From: Pocillopora verrucosa
Lineage: Eukaryota; Cnidaria; Anthozoa; Scleractinia; Pocilloporidae
Length of the DNA stretch: 64,000 bases
NCBI RefSeq assembly: GCF_036669915.1
Contig: NC_089322.1
Location: 16,872,719-16,936,718, forward strand
Reading direction: 5' to 3'
Part shown: positions 11,881 to 22,395 of the stretch, in pieces
Numbering within the stretch: the first letter of the stretch is position 1
How the letters are laid out: the number at the start of each line of letters is the position of its first letter
The notes under the pieces: generated by a model
Databases searched by the model: none
Told to the model about the DNA's origin: nothing
The model's input: the letters and a program-made list of their open reading frames with translations, nothing else
Translations under genes and position numbers: made by a program

Positions 11881-12072
11881 ATTCTTCACACCTCCCTGCA
11901 ACGGCATTCAGTCGTGTTGTCACAATCGTCGGTGTCTGGGAGTTACTCGAGAATGTTATAGAAAGGGTCTGGGCTTCAATCACTAATAGCCTCGGTTTGG
12001 ATTGGCTCGCTATGGATTGGCTTGTAGTGAATTGGCACGGTGTGGACTGGTGCGCGTTGGATTGGCGCTAAA
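11880..12072 (+). repeat. 15-bp (5-codon) Trp-containing repeat, unit A copy
   Basis: Five imperfect 15-bp units begin GGATTGG/GAATTGG/GGACTGG between 11,998 and 12,070. The + frame would read LDWLA-MDWLV-VNWHG-VDWCA-LDWR then stop. The frame stays open upstream, but the start codon present in unit B is missing. Whether it was ever coding is unknown. Confidence 0.55.
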
Positions 12073-12188
12073 CCGAAAAAAAAAAGTAATATGAATGGTT
12101 AAAAATTGAAAGATCTGCCACATGGTTTGTGTAAATTAAAAGTTAGGCTTCGTTAATTTTTAGGTCAAAATTTACAATCCCTTTTTCC

Positions 12189-12400
12189 TTAACCCTGAAC
12201 TCCCAGAGTTGATTAAAATGTAACTTCTGTCTATGACATATCCATACAAAATCCAGAAAACCGGTTATGAGAAGACTCAAACTTACCAGGTAGAAGTTGT
12301 TATCCTGATCTAGCACCAAGTTCTCGTAACTAATTCATAAGGAAAAGTGTTATACCTTAATGGAAGAATTCACAATCAGATCTTGGGAGTTAAGGGGTTA
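12189..12400. mobile_element. MITE with TTAACCC ends (unit A copy)
   Basis: It starts TTAACCCTGAACTCCCAGAG and ends TCTTGGGAGTTAAGGGGTTA, a short terminal inverted repeat. Inside are ATATCCATACAAAATCCAG and ATCTAGCACCAAGTTCTCG. Unit B copy: 25,661-25,860. A diverged copy is in intron 3 of gene X near 45,545-45,690. Confidence 0.75.
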
Positions 12401-12858
12401 AATAACCATACACCTTCTTCGTCCACTGTTGCTTATGTTGCGTTGTTATATCGTAACGAACATATATTTCAAAGCTTCCTTCAAAATGAGGTAGTTAGGC
12501 GTTCATTAAATGACTTAAAACATCGTGTAGCTTGTTTTTAAGGCAACTGTTAACTGAGGAGTCACTGTATTGTTCAGAACGATCACAACATGGAAAAGAA
12601 AAGGTTAGCAGCCAACTGTAAGATTAAGGCTCAAGAGGCAATGGGAGAGGATGGGAGGACTGGGAAATCCTCCAGTGCCTTTGGTACGGCGATACATAGA
12701 TAAATAAATCTGATTGGTTAACTTGTCGGAAAAACGCATGTGCTTGGCTGATTAGTAACGTTTTTCTAGTAAAATCACAGGGAGTAGAAATGCAAGCCCA
12801 ATGAAACCTAATTTTAAACGCAAACTTGAAAATTATTCTGCGGCTGCTACCTGTGAGT

Positions 12859-15800
12859 TTAAGATAGGAAATCGTCAAACGAAAAGTCTCTTAGAAACAA
12901 ATATTTTTTCATCAGCTCGGTGATCCGCTGTTTTTGTTCTTCAGTCCAAACAATTTTATCTCTTGTGACAGAAGGAGATCCATACAAGATCTTACTGCAT
13001 TTTTCTACGTAGTCCTCTGTACATGTCACACCTAAATGATCACACAATTTTTGTAGTGTTTTTTTCGGTCTGAGTATTGTTTCATGTCCTGGAATATCGA
13101 TAACTGCATCCCCAAACCGTTCTCTGACGCGCTGGTTAGCCTGTGTAAGGTTGAAGTAGATCTTGATCAACTTCTCCAAAATCACTGGGCTGTTCACCTA
13201 TTAGTGACAAATGGTAAAAATGTATTTATTATGGTTTTGAGAACGATAACGAAAATAATGAAGACTCCTTTTAATGTTTACAGTGACGTTGATGCTTATT
13301 ATGAAATCGTTAATGGTGGTTTTCGTAATAATTGCAATTACAAAGATTACAACAGCGATACCGACAGTGACAGTGGCACCAATGACGACGATGATGATAA
13401 TGATAATGAGCAATTGGATGAGGTTGAGCATGATATCACTAATAATCAAACCAAGATTTGAGTCATCTGCCGAAGGCAGAAGCAGAAAACACAGGCACGA
13501 GGTTTCATAATTCATGACATCATACGAAATCCATATCACTAATTGCCATGTTATGCATCTTTGAAACAATGTACCAAAGAAGACACTTCCCTCTGAGTTT
13601 GCACAAGTTTGAGAACCCCACACGGTCGAGGGGCTTGGAAACTAGGTAGGTTTTCAACTCCACATCATAACTACAATATCCGCTGCCGATATTGGGTTAT
13701 CATGTTCATTTCACACGTTATTGTATATTGTTCAAATGCTCTCAACCTATCCTTTTTCTCGTTATAATTCTTATGTATATATAATAATGATAATGATATT
13801 ACTAATAATGAGAATGTAATTTGACAACTATTCAAATATCATGGATCAACTTACTTTTGCTCCTTCTTCCCTAACATTATCACGCTCGCCTGCTCTGCGA
13901 AGTACCATGGTAGCGATGTTATCAAATGGGTTCCTGACAATGTGTATGAATTTCATTGGCACTCCCACGTTTTTAGCGATTTCTTCTAACTGTTTGATAC
14001 TGTTTGGGTCTTTACTTATAAGCTGCGAAGTTCGTCCCCCTTTTTTGTCTCCTATCACCTAAAGGAAAAGTCGTGGTAAAACTAGTACCGAAAATACATC
14101 AAATAAAATGAGGGTGTTCGAACTCAAATTTAAATGCGGTTTGGAAAGAGTTTCGCTTTCTGTGTAGGCTATGCTTTTTGTCACTACGTACCAACTCAGT
14201 CACTCACATAGAACTTCGAAAAGTCCTTGTGAAAGTTCAGTCTTATCTGGAACAACGCAGGCCTCGTTGAAATATTTTTCGAGGTAGGAACAGATTGTTG
14301 CTTGTCGAAAGGTCAAATCGCTTATTAGCTTTTTCTTCAGAGCGAAACTATATTTACTATTAAGAAAGGCATTAGATAAAGTTATCCAGCAAAATTATGT
14401 GACAATTTTTAGTTTTAGGAGCATCTATGAAAACCATTCTCCGAAGATCCTTTCAACTCTGAGGAAAACTTAAAAAGCTGTATTTCGGTTTCAGAAAGCT
14501 ACGGCAGAGCTCCCGGCAAAACTAATATTTTTGATACGGTCGGTAAGGGTAAGATTTAACAGCTGACGGACCGAAAGATTTTAGAATTCGCGACAACTGT
14601 GAAGAAATCGACAATTGCTATTGATTCCACGGTGGGCACTGTTTAATTTGACAGGTATATAGTTCTTCAAAATCCGTTTTAACTTTCAAAATTAAAACGG
14701 ATTCTGTCAGAGGGAAGGTGTGTCAGCCATTTGCCGTGCGTTGATTTTTGGCGAGTAGTAAGGGTTTTTAGGAAAATCGATCATGATATGACTTTCATAT
14801 AAAAGTTAGAGAATTGTTTCAAGTGAAAAAGGAAAATCCTTCTACTTCTTAAATGTCTTTCATTTCAGTTACAAATTTCATTTGCAAAATACAGATACAA
14901 CATGATCTAGAAGTTAGCTCTTTTAGAACTCAGAAAAGTAGGCTTAGGCGAGGTCGCGTTCAAATTTGCCGTTTTATCGGTTATGAATCATTGATTATGT
15001 CACGCATTCTGCCCGAAAATTTTTCAAGGTTGACGTTTCGAGCGTTAGGTCTTTGTCAGGCTGATGAATGGCTAACACTCTTCGTCAGGCTGATGAATGG
15101 TTAACATTCTTCGTCAGGCTGATGAATGGCTAACATTCTTCGTCAGGCTGATGAATGACTAACACTCTTCGTCAGGCTGATGAATGGCTAACATTCTTCG
15201 TCAGGCTGATGAATGGCTAACACTCTTCGTCAGGCTGATGAATGGCTAACATTCTTCGTCAGGCTGATGAATGGCTAACATTCTTCGTCAGGCTGATGAA
15301 TGACTAACACTCTTCGTCAGGCTGATGAATGACTAACATTCTTCGTCAGGCTGATGAATAGCAAACACTCTTCGTCAGGCTGATGAATGACTAACACTCT
15401 TCGTCAGGCTGATGAATGGCTAACATTCGAAACCTCAACGTAAAAATTTTTGACGGTGGCCAATTTACATTATAAACTCAGGAGATATACCAAATTATCT
15501 TGTACAACCCACCACCGATGCAGGTGCATCCTCTTTATTCTTTAGGATGAGCTTGGGTTGACTGTGGGATAAGAATATAACCCATGAGCTATGAAAATCG
15601 TCTTCTGATCCTACCTTGATCCCGTTTTTGTATCCACCTTGCCATAAATCTGGAACATTGTATAAGTATGTAAATTTCCCGCCAAGAACTGTTCTATTTC
15701 GACTTGCCCGTATTCCAAAGATGGCTTGCTTGAGAGAGGTCTGGTGAAGATCAAAATATAACTTATATTTTAGTAGGTTTTTCCTTTTGAACGCTGGAAG

Positions 15801-16770
15801 ATTGTATCTTCTCCATTTATCCAACAGATTAAACTCGTGTGGAATAATTATTTCAGGGTGAGCATCCAAGATGGCGCCAACCAAACTATGGCTGCTGCGA
15901 GGATAACCAATGAACATCACAAAGGTCTCCACTTCATCGTAGGCTTTAAGAAGCTTCTCTGCATAGGAAAGTGAGGGCGCTTCCTCTGAAAAAATCAAAT
16001 CAAAACAGTCAGTCTTGGAGCGAAGATGAACGCAAAATTGTACTGACGGAAGAGAAGGGATTGGGTCGAGATTAAACGCATCCTGTCAAGACCCAGTCTC
16101 TACCCCTTCAAATCTCACTTCAGATCGAATTTTTAGCCTGAACTCTAATGATGACCTACGCTAATGTTGGTGAAACGTCTGTCACTATTACCGACAAAAG
16201 TCCCTCTCAGGACTTCCCTCGCCATGACAGTCAGACTACACGATCAAATTGTTTGCCATATTTTCTGTGCTTCATCGTTTGCGATATTTCCATTTGGGTT
16301 TTTGATGAAAAAGTATTTCACAGATAAACTTTACCAATTGACTTTACTTTACAGTTGACTTTCTGCTATCTCGTATCCATATTGCATTCATGGAATATTT
16401 TCTTAGAACCATCGGTATTTTTTTCGGGATGATCGCACTAACATTATCGAGTACTGAATCTCAACGGCCACTTATTACAAAAAATATTAAGACCCTTTGG
16501 GGAACTCAAACTGATTTAGCCGGCCTGTAACCAGCCTCTTACTCGCGTCCGATTGATCGAGAAGGTGGCGCAAGCTTTCTATACCAACTACAGAACGTGG
16601 TGAAGAAATACCAATTAAATCCAAAATCAGTATGCATATCCCCTTACAATTGTTCTGACGAAGGGCTAACGCTCGAAACGTCAGCTTTTTTATCCTTTAC
16701 GGTGGCCAATTTACGTTTTCAACACTAAACTTAATGTAACACTAAATTACCTGCTATACTCTCCCAGTGA

Positions 16771-16804
<34 letters not shown>

Positions 16805-17180
16805 CCTTATTCCCCTTACCGTTTGCCATCCATTTCCTCTCTCAATGACGAGGAGAATTGTTTAACGTTGAAAAGCTTCTTCTTATCATTGTTTCGTTAA
16901 TTCTCATCTCTCTAATGTTTGATTCAGCGGCGATACCGTAAGGAGAAATTAGATGCTAGTCACTCTTAGGGGTAAGAGAACTAACAGAGGTTTTCACAGT
17001 TAAGTTACTTTTTAGATTTAAATTACCATTTTCTGTGAATGTCACCGTCTCCAGTACCTGCACCAAGCGTCTTCCCAATGGCGAGATTTTCTTCTCCTTA
17101 ATTATCAAATAAGTGGCAAAAAAGAGGCTCGAAAGGAAACCGATCATGAGCAAAGGAAGAAAGCCCGATCTCATGAACAT
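12859..17180 (-). CDS. Membrane sulfotransferase B (tandem paralogue of A), 4 exons
   Basis: Exons are 17180-17027, 15985-15615, 14058-13855 and 13197-12859, the same lengths (154, 371, 204, 339) and phases as ST-A, giving 355 aa. About 24 residues differ from ST-A by eye. The N-terminal helix, the FIGYPRSSHS loop and IHIVRNPFDNIAT are all intact, with no stop or frameshift, so it looks functional. One difference may matter: the intron 1 donor is GTAATT instead of GTAAGT, which could weaken splicing. Substrate unknown. It is probably a Golgi type II enzyme, as for ST-A. Confidence 0.88.
15040..15430 (+). repeat. 29-bp minisatellite, 13 units, unit B only
   Basis: The phrase CTGATGAATG starts at 15,061 and then every 29 bases to 15,409 (13 times). 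Each unit reads roughly CTTCGTCAGGCTGATGAATG plus GCTAACA[CT]T. Unit A has one copy at the same place (4,277-4,305). It lies in the intron between ST-B exons 2 and 3 and arose inside a foldback-family fragment. Confidence 0.95.
16660..16815 (-). mobile_element. Foldback/SINE-like element, unit B copy of 5,505-5,655
   Basis: It has the same landmarks in the same place within ST-B intron 1, including GGGCTAACGCTCGAAACGTC and TTTACGGTGGCCAATTTACG. It was inherited through the segmental duplication. Confidence 0.75.
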
Positions 17181-17229
17181 TCTGTATGCTGCTATCCTAT
17201 AACCTAAAAAGTGATATGAAGAAATTAAC

Positions 17230-19520
17230 AGTCGCCGGCTTTACAACTCACCGCGGCGATACTAAGTTCTTCTCAACCGAGCTTGAGGGCCGTACGGAGG
17301 AATATCGGCTGATGAAGCCTTCTAAGGGAAAAACCAGTTCACCGTGCCTACCAACTTGATACCATATTTTCCTTCCATTTAGGGTTGTAAGAATTTAATA
17401 TACCCATCATAACCGCCTTTGTGGGCTCCTGTGGCTGCGGTTATCGGCTTTGTTGCACAAGTATCTAACAAGCTTCTCGCTGGGTCTACAAGAATCGAGC
17501 CAGCCCGCTTCGCTCGCCCATGGGGGTCTACCGCTAGGAATCTGACTGGAAATCATAAGAGTGACATGTACAGAAATACCCACCGCAGGCTTCGCAAAAA
17601 GCCCACGAGATGCTCATAAAACAGTGCCGATGAGAGCTTTCTCACCGAGCAATTTCTAATCCAAACTTCCAGAGAAACGGAAACAATATCCCGGTCAAAT
17701 AACTTACTGAGCTGTATCGTGATCTCCGTTGCTTTTTATAGTTTTTCTTAAACATCCGAATATACGCACTTTTTTGAGAGCTAAATCTAGCGACTTGCAA
17801 TCCTATTTACTTCCCAGTTCCCTAACCTTCCTTGGAGAGTTGAAGTCTCTAGTCTACGTGTATGATGTAAAAAATGACACATGAGTTATTTTTGAAAATA
17901 GTTTCTGGTGTCTGTAGTATGTATAAAATAGGCGAAACGAAAAAGAAACATTTGATTACATTACGTTGTGCGTGAATTTTCAAAAAATTACCCTTACGTG
18001 GAACTTGATCCTCTCAATTTATCGAGAAGCTGGGTGAAATTTAATTTCGTTGTTTACATGTAAAATTCAAGAGCCCTCTTAGAATTTGGTACTCATTGAT
18101 CAATCAAGAGTCAAAACGTTAATGTCGATAGAGAAAAATAATATCCTTACCTCAATTTTGAGTCAATATCTGGAATAGAAACTTCTTTGGTTAAATGTTA
18201 AATAAAGTGTGTTGAGAGATGTGACGTAGCAATCGAACCATGCCCCAAGGAAATGGTTTTCTATTCGTTTCTGATGCTTAGTTATGTAAATATCATTTCG
18301 ATTTTGCTAATGATTTTCAAAAGCGCATCCCTCAGCTAAATGAGTCGAGGCCAATTGCGAAATGAATATCGTGAAGGCGTAAAAAAGCATAAATAAAGAA
18401 TAAAAATGGGCTCTATTAACACATAGAAGTGAGCTTACTATATTTTATAAAATAAAAGTAAAAATAACATATGTGACATGAAGGTGTTATTAGTTTTTCG
18501 GATTGTTGCATAGAAACCATAATTTTACCGAAAGTATGTACTTCTCAAGGGCAGCCGTTATCGAGGTTATGCTTAACCCTTTTCCTCCCAGGAGAAACTA
18601 AGAGAGTATTTAAGGTATGAATTAAAACCCCTGAATCTAAACTGCAAATTACAACTCCTGATTTTAAGGTACAGAAACTCATTGAAAATAAAGTTATCAA
18701 AAATCTTTAAAGTCTAGGTCAAACCGATTTTGCTGATTGGCTCGACTTATTGCAATTGGAAATTTTGGAACTTGACGATCACGGAATAATCACTATTCAA
18801 TAAAGTCATTTTACAACTTACTATAGTGACTGTCAATATTACAGTTCTCGAATTAGCCGAAGGTTTTTTTGGCGAGAAGTAGATTTACATACAGTCGTGA
18901 GAAAATAGCAAATTAACAACAATTTATATTACATGTAAAACGTAACATACTCATGATTATTTTTTACTTCAAAATTTAAATAATTTGGAAAATGAAACTT
19001 CAACACCCAGCCCAAAATGATCACACGTGGTAAATATAAGGAAAGAGTAAATATCAATCTGTTGTATAGAAATGAGAGCTTATCTTTTTTGTTTCCAACA
19101 GTGAACGTGAGTGTCGAAGCAGGAAGCGAAAGTTACAGTAAGCACTTTCTTTTAAATCCCCCCCCCCCCCCAACTCCAGCGGGGTTTGTTAACTCCAAGG
19201 GCCGGTCGTTATTTATCTCCTAGGTAGCAGGGGTGGGGGGGGAAAAGGGGTTTTGAGGATTTTGGTTGTACTACGACTAAATTAAATTGATCCTCCCCCC
19301 TAAGTCTCTGATCTCCATTGGTAGTCAAGGCCCCCTCCCTCCCTGCTTCCATAGTCTGTTGGCGACGACTGTCTCCCCTCCGCCCCCCGCTCCCCTGAAA
19401 AGCGTGTGAACCGGCTCCAACTAAAATCCTCCACCCCGCTAAGGCGATAAGTTATGCCACGAGAATATTCTCTTGGTTGTGCCCAGGCCCTAGTGAACTA
19501 GACTCCTCGTCTCCTTCTCA
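17230..19520. other. Non-coding flank of unit B
   Basis: It aligns to 6,080-8,470 of unit A except for the ~280-bp difference noted there. Poly-C and poly-G runs lie at 19,158-19,171 and 19,234-19,241. I see no gene. Confidence 0.55.
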
Positions 19521-19524
19521 TTCC

Positions 19525-19735
19525 CCTATCCCCCCCTCCCAGGCCTTCATGAAAAAGGAACAGTTTTTTTTTGCTCATTTATTGACTGCTAGCATAATCC
19601 GGATATTTTTAGTTGTTTTCAAATGAACATTACCACAGTAATCACTTGTTTGGTCTCAACGATAGATTATTTTTCAGTTCGGTCCATGGTCGTGGCAAAA
19701 TAAAAAGAAGCATATTTTAATCATAATTGGAGCCT
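19525..19735. other. About 200 bp present in unit B, absent from A
   Basis: Unit A passes from CTCGTCCTCCCC straight to TAAAGGATAGAGGAAC near 8,455, while B has about 200 extra bases between the same flanks. A T9 run is near 19,564. I found no clear inverted repeat or target duplication, so its nature is open. Confidence 0.45.
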
Positions 19736-20186
19736 AGAGGATAGAGGAACAATGAAGTTCTTAAGCTAGCCCCTATAAATAATAATTACTATTACTATTA
19801 TTGTTATTGGTAGCACCAATATAATTAGTTGTTACTGTTTCAACAGCATTGAAAGCTTTACTTTTCATCAAACATTTCAAACAATTCCTGTGACTGTGAC
19901 AGCATTTTTTTTCCTCAAAACAGTAGCAAGATAGCATATTTGTCAAGTCAACACATAATCAAATTAGGAATTTATATACTTTGTTTGGTTTTGAATTAGT
20001 TCAAAACAGTCAGCTCAGTTGTAGGGGTCTATGGTCTAAATTTATCTATTTCTGTGCTTGAATTGACTTCAAAACCTAACAAAACCAAAAAAGAAAGATG
20101 AATAATGGTTATGATCAGTTAATCAATTGGTTTCAGCATCCACATTGTCATTATTGGCATCATGTCTTTGAATGTAGGCAGCAACA

Positions 20187-21732
20187 TTATAAGTCCTCAA
20201 CAGTGTGGTACAACTGGAAGCAGTCTTGCATTCAGAGTGCTACTTTACAGACACTCCACTGAAAGCTAGACTCTTTCCCTGGCCTCTTCCTTTTATCTCC
20301 TGTCCTTTTTAGGATCTTCTTTTGGGCAGGAAAGCAAACCACACATGCCCGGGTGATGTTGGACTTCTTCCCAGTACCCAGTATTTCTCTGGGAAGTGAC
20401 CTCCAACTTGAGGACAGGTTAAGCCTTCAGCTGACCTCCTTGGGCAGCCTCTAGGAGTGAGAGAATGGGAGATGCCAGCATTCCTAACAAGCTCCTTCAC
20501 AAGCTCCCTTCAAAAGGTCCTTTGCAGCACAGGTGACCGGGTTCTTTGCTTGTACAGGATGTAAGCATTCAGGATGCTTAAGGAAAACAGATGGAAGAAC
20601 ACTTTCTTCCACCATTTCATAGTACATTGCCTGAAGCAAGAATAGGCCACCACCTGATCACACCTGTCAACTGCCCTCATGAACTTGTTGTCGTCATGTA
20701 TAATCTTGGGTTTAGTGATTGGGCACCCAGTTCCAGGGTGATTTTGGCCAACTTCTACATCCGCAACAGAATGAACTGATGACAGTTATCTGGAAAACTC
20801 TGTGGTCCTTAAATTTAACTGCCAGCAAAGTTCCATTGTTCATAATACCATGGGGAATACTGACCTTTCCTGTAGCGGGCTGTTCCACAGGCCCCAGTGT
20901 TCTGAGCTCAGCAAATAAAGTAGGTGATGTGTAGTAGTTGTCAACATACAAACACCTACCCACATTCAAATAAGGTTGCATGAGCCTCATGACTAAGTCA
21001 TATGTTTTGCCTTTAGTACTGGGTGGTTCTTGGTTTACATCAGTGGAAATTTCAAACCTACAACAATACCCATTACTTGAGTCACACAACTGGTATGACT
21101 TAACACTATACTTATCTGGCTTGTCTGAATTGTACACTTTGAAGTGCACTTTTCCTCTGAATGGAATCATTCCCTCATCTATGCAAATATTTTTTCCTGG
21201 CTTCCAGACATCTGAAAAATTCCCAGTGATAGCACTATATATAGTGCCAAGATTGTTTACTGGGTTATACCCTTCCTGTCCTCGAGGAACATAGTTATCA
21301 TTATGGCACAAGTGAAAAAATGTTAAAATGTTCATAAATTTGTCTCTTAACATAATTTGAGGGAAAAAGGGAGTAGATAAAACCTCATCGGTAGACCATT
21401 AATCTTGGATATTCTCTTGATTCACCAGGCCCATTGCAGTTATCATGGCAAGAAAAGCTTTCATCTCACCAGATGTCACACCACCCTCAAGCCAATTTCT
21501 AAACCTCGAGTGCTGAGGTAAACGATCTCTTCGCTGTAGATAATTTAGTGTTAACAACTGGGTTGAAACGTAAATTAGCCACCGTAAAGGGTAAAAAAGC
21601 TGACGTTTCGAGCGTTAGCCCTTCTTCGGAGCTCCGACTAAGGGCTAACGCTCGAAACGTCAGCTTTTTTACCCTTTACGGTGGCTAATTTACGTTTTCA
21701 ACTCAGTTGTTAACACTAAATTACCTGCTATA

Positions 21733-21777
<45 letters not shown>

Positions 21778-22145
21778 TTTCTTCGCTGTAGAGATGCAAT
21801 TGTTTCCGTTGCATATTTATATGTTTGGGATACAATCTCATCGAATAGGTTTTCAGGGAAGAGGAGATGAAAGTAGTTAGAGAATGATGGACTGTCAGGA
21901 AGCTCCACATTGAACCCTCGATCAGCTGTGAAGTCAAGCCTTCGCGGGATACGATCGCCAAGGACCCAGTTGTCTTCTTCTGATTCTTCTTCGCTCTCCT
22001 CCTCGTCATCACTGTCTTCTTCGCTTCTGTCACATTCTTCTTCGCTGCTTTCATACTTATCCGTGTTTTCATCAAAATCGCTATCCTCTCCACCGACAAC
22101 TTCACCGACAGTTCCTTCATCAACAAAGACAATGTTGGCCGCCAT
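20187..22145 (-). pseudogene. piggyBac transposase pseudogene (DDE family)
   Basis: The N-terminus is acidic (Asp/Glu/Ser-rich, from 22,145), typical of piggyBac proteins. The catalytic region shows the first Asp in CIDEGMIPFRGK, the second in LYVDNYYTSP and the third in FMRAVDRCDQ, followed by MKWWKKVFFHLF. The C-terminal Cys-rich segment (ACVVC..WSVC..CFQLYH) is recognisable, ending at 20,187. Damage seen: a foldback insertion at 21,541-21,779, an in-frame TAA at 21,399-21,401, a frameshift near 20,775, a further frame change near 20,500, and a TGA in the Cys-rich end. It cannot make active transposase. Confidence 0.88.
21541..21779 (-). mobile_element. Foldback element nested in piggyBac, 13-bp TSD
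   Basis: It is flanked by TCTTCGCTGTAGA at 21,528-21,540 and 21,780-21,792. On the minus strand it begins AAGGGGTAAGTTTCTAAAG, the same end as the 10,613 element, runs to GAGCGTTAGCCCTTAGTCGG, then turns back as an inverted partial copy. The two arms (TAATTTAGTGTTAACAAC..AGCCCTT and its complement) can form a long hairpin. Confidence 0.88.
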
Positions 22146-22395
22146 CTTTGTTTATCAGTGTTACCGCGCAACAAAATATATTCATCCTAATTAGTTCTTT
22201 TATTCTACTCAGATCTTCGGAACTCTGTCGGATGCTTAATTTATGTCCCTTGGGTAGGCCCTTGACCGTAAAACTACACAAGCCCGACATATTCCGAACT
22301 TATCCGCCAATAAAACGATGACGTTCGGAAACCCGGAATATTTCAGGACCCCTCTACATGGACGAACACGTGCGCCCGGAATATTCCGAGAGCCG

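Larger units (their letters stand above)
1797..12588. repeat. Tandem duplication unit A (about 10.8 kb)
   Basis: This is the left copy of a direct segmental duplication. It begins at CAACATGGAAGAGAAAAGG and ends where the same phrase restarts near 12,588. Matching landmarks in unit B include all four sulfotransferase exons (offset about 10,790 to 11,150), the foldback copy near 5,510 against 16,660, and the Trp-codon repeat near 11,970 against 25,450 (offset about 13,470). Homology covers exons, introns and flank, so it is a DNA-level duplication, not retroposition. Confidence 0.9.
19841..22395 (-). mobile_element. piggyBac-type transposon relic replacing unit sequence
   Basis: A/B homology breaks near 19,840 (after TAGTTGTTACT) and resumes near 22,396 (CAGAACATAAATGTCGATAG). 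The block holds a decayed piggyBac transposase on the minus strand. About 410 bp of unit A (8,550-8,960) are missing from B here, so this was not a clean TTAA insertion, or a deletion followed. I could not identify terminal inverted repeats. Confidence 0.7.

Noticed and set aside
14853..15104. 83-codon plus-strand frame
   Set aside because: It runs into the 29-bp minisatellite and foldback fragment; no coding features.
15040..15430. CRISPR-like regular repeat
   Set aside because: The units are contiguous 29-mers with no unique spacers, in a eukaryotic intron.
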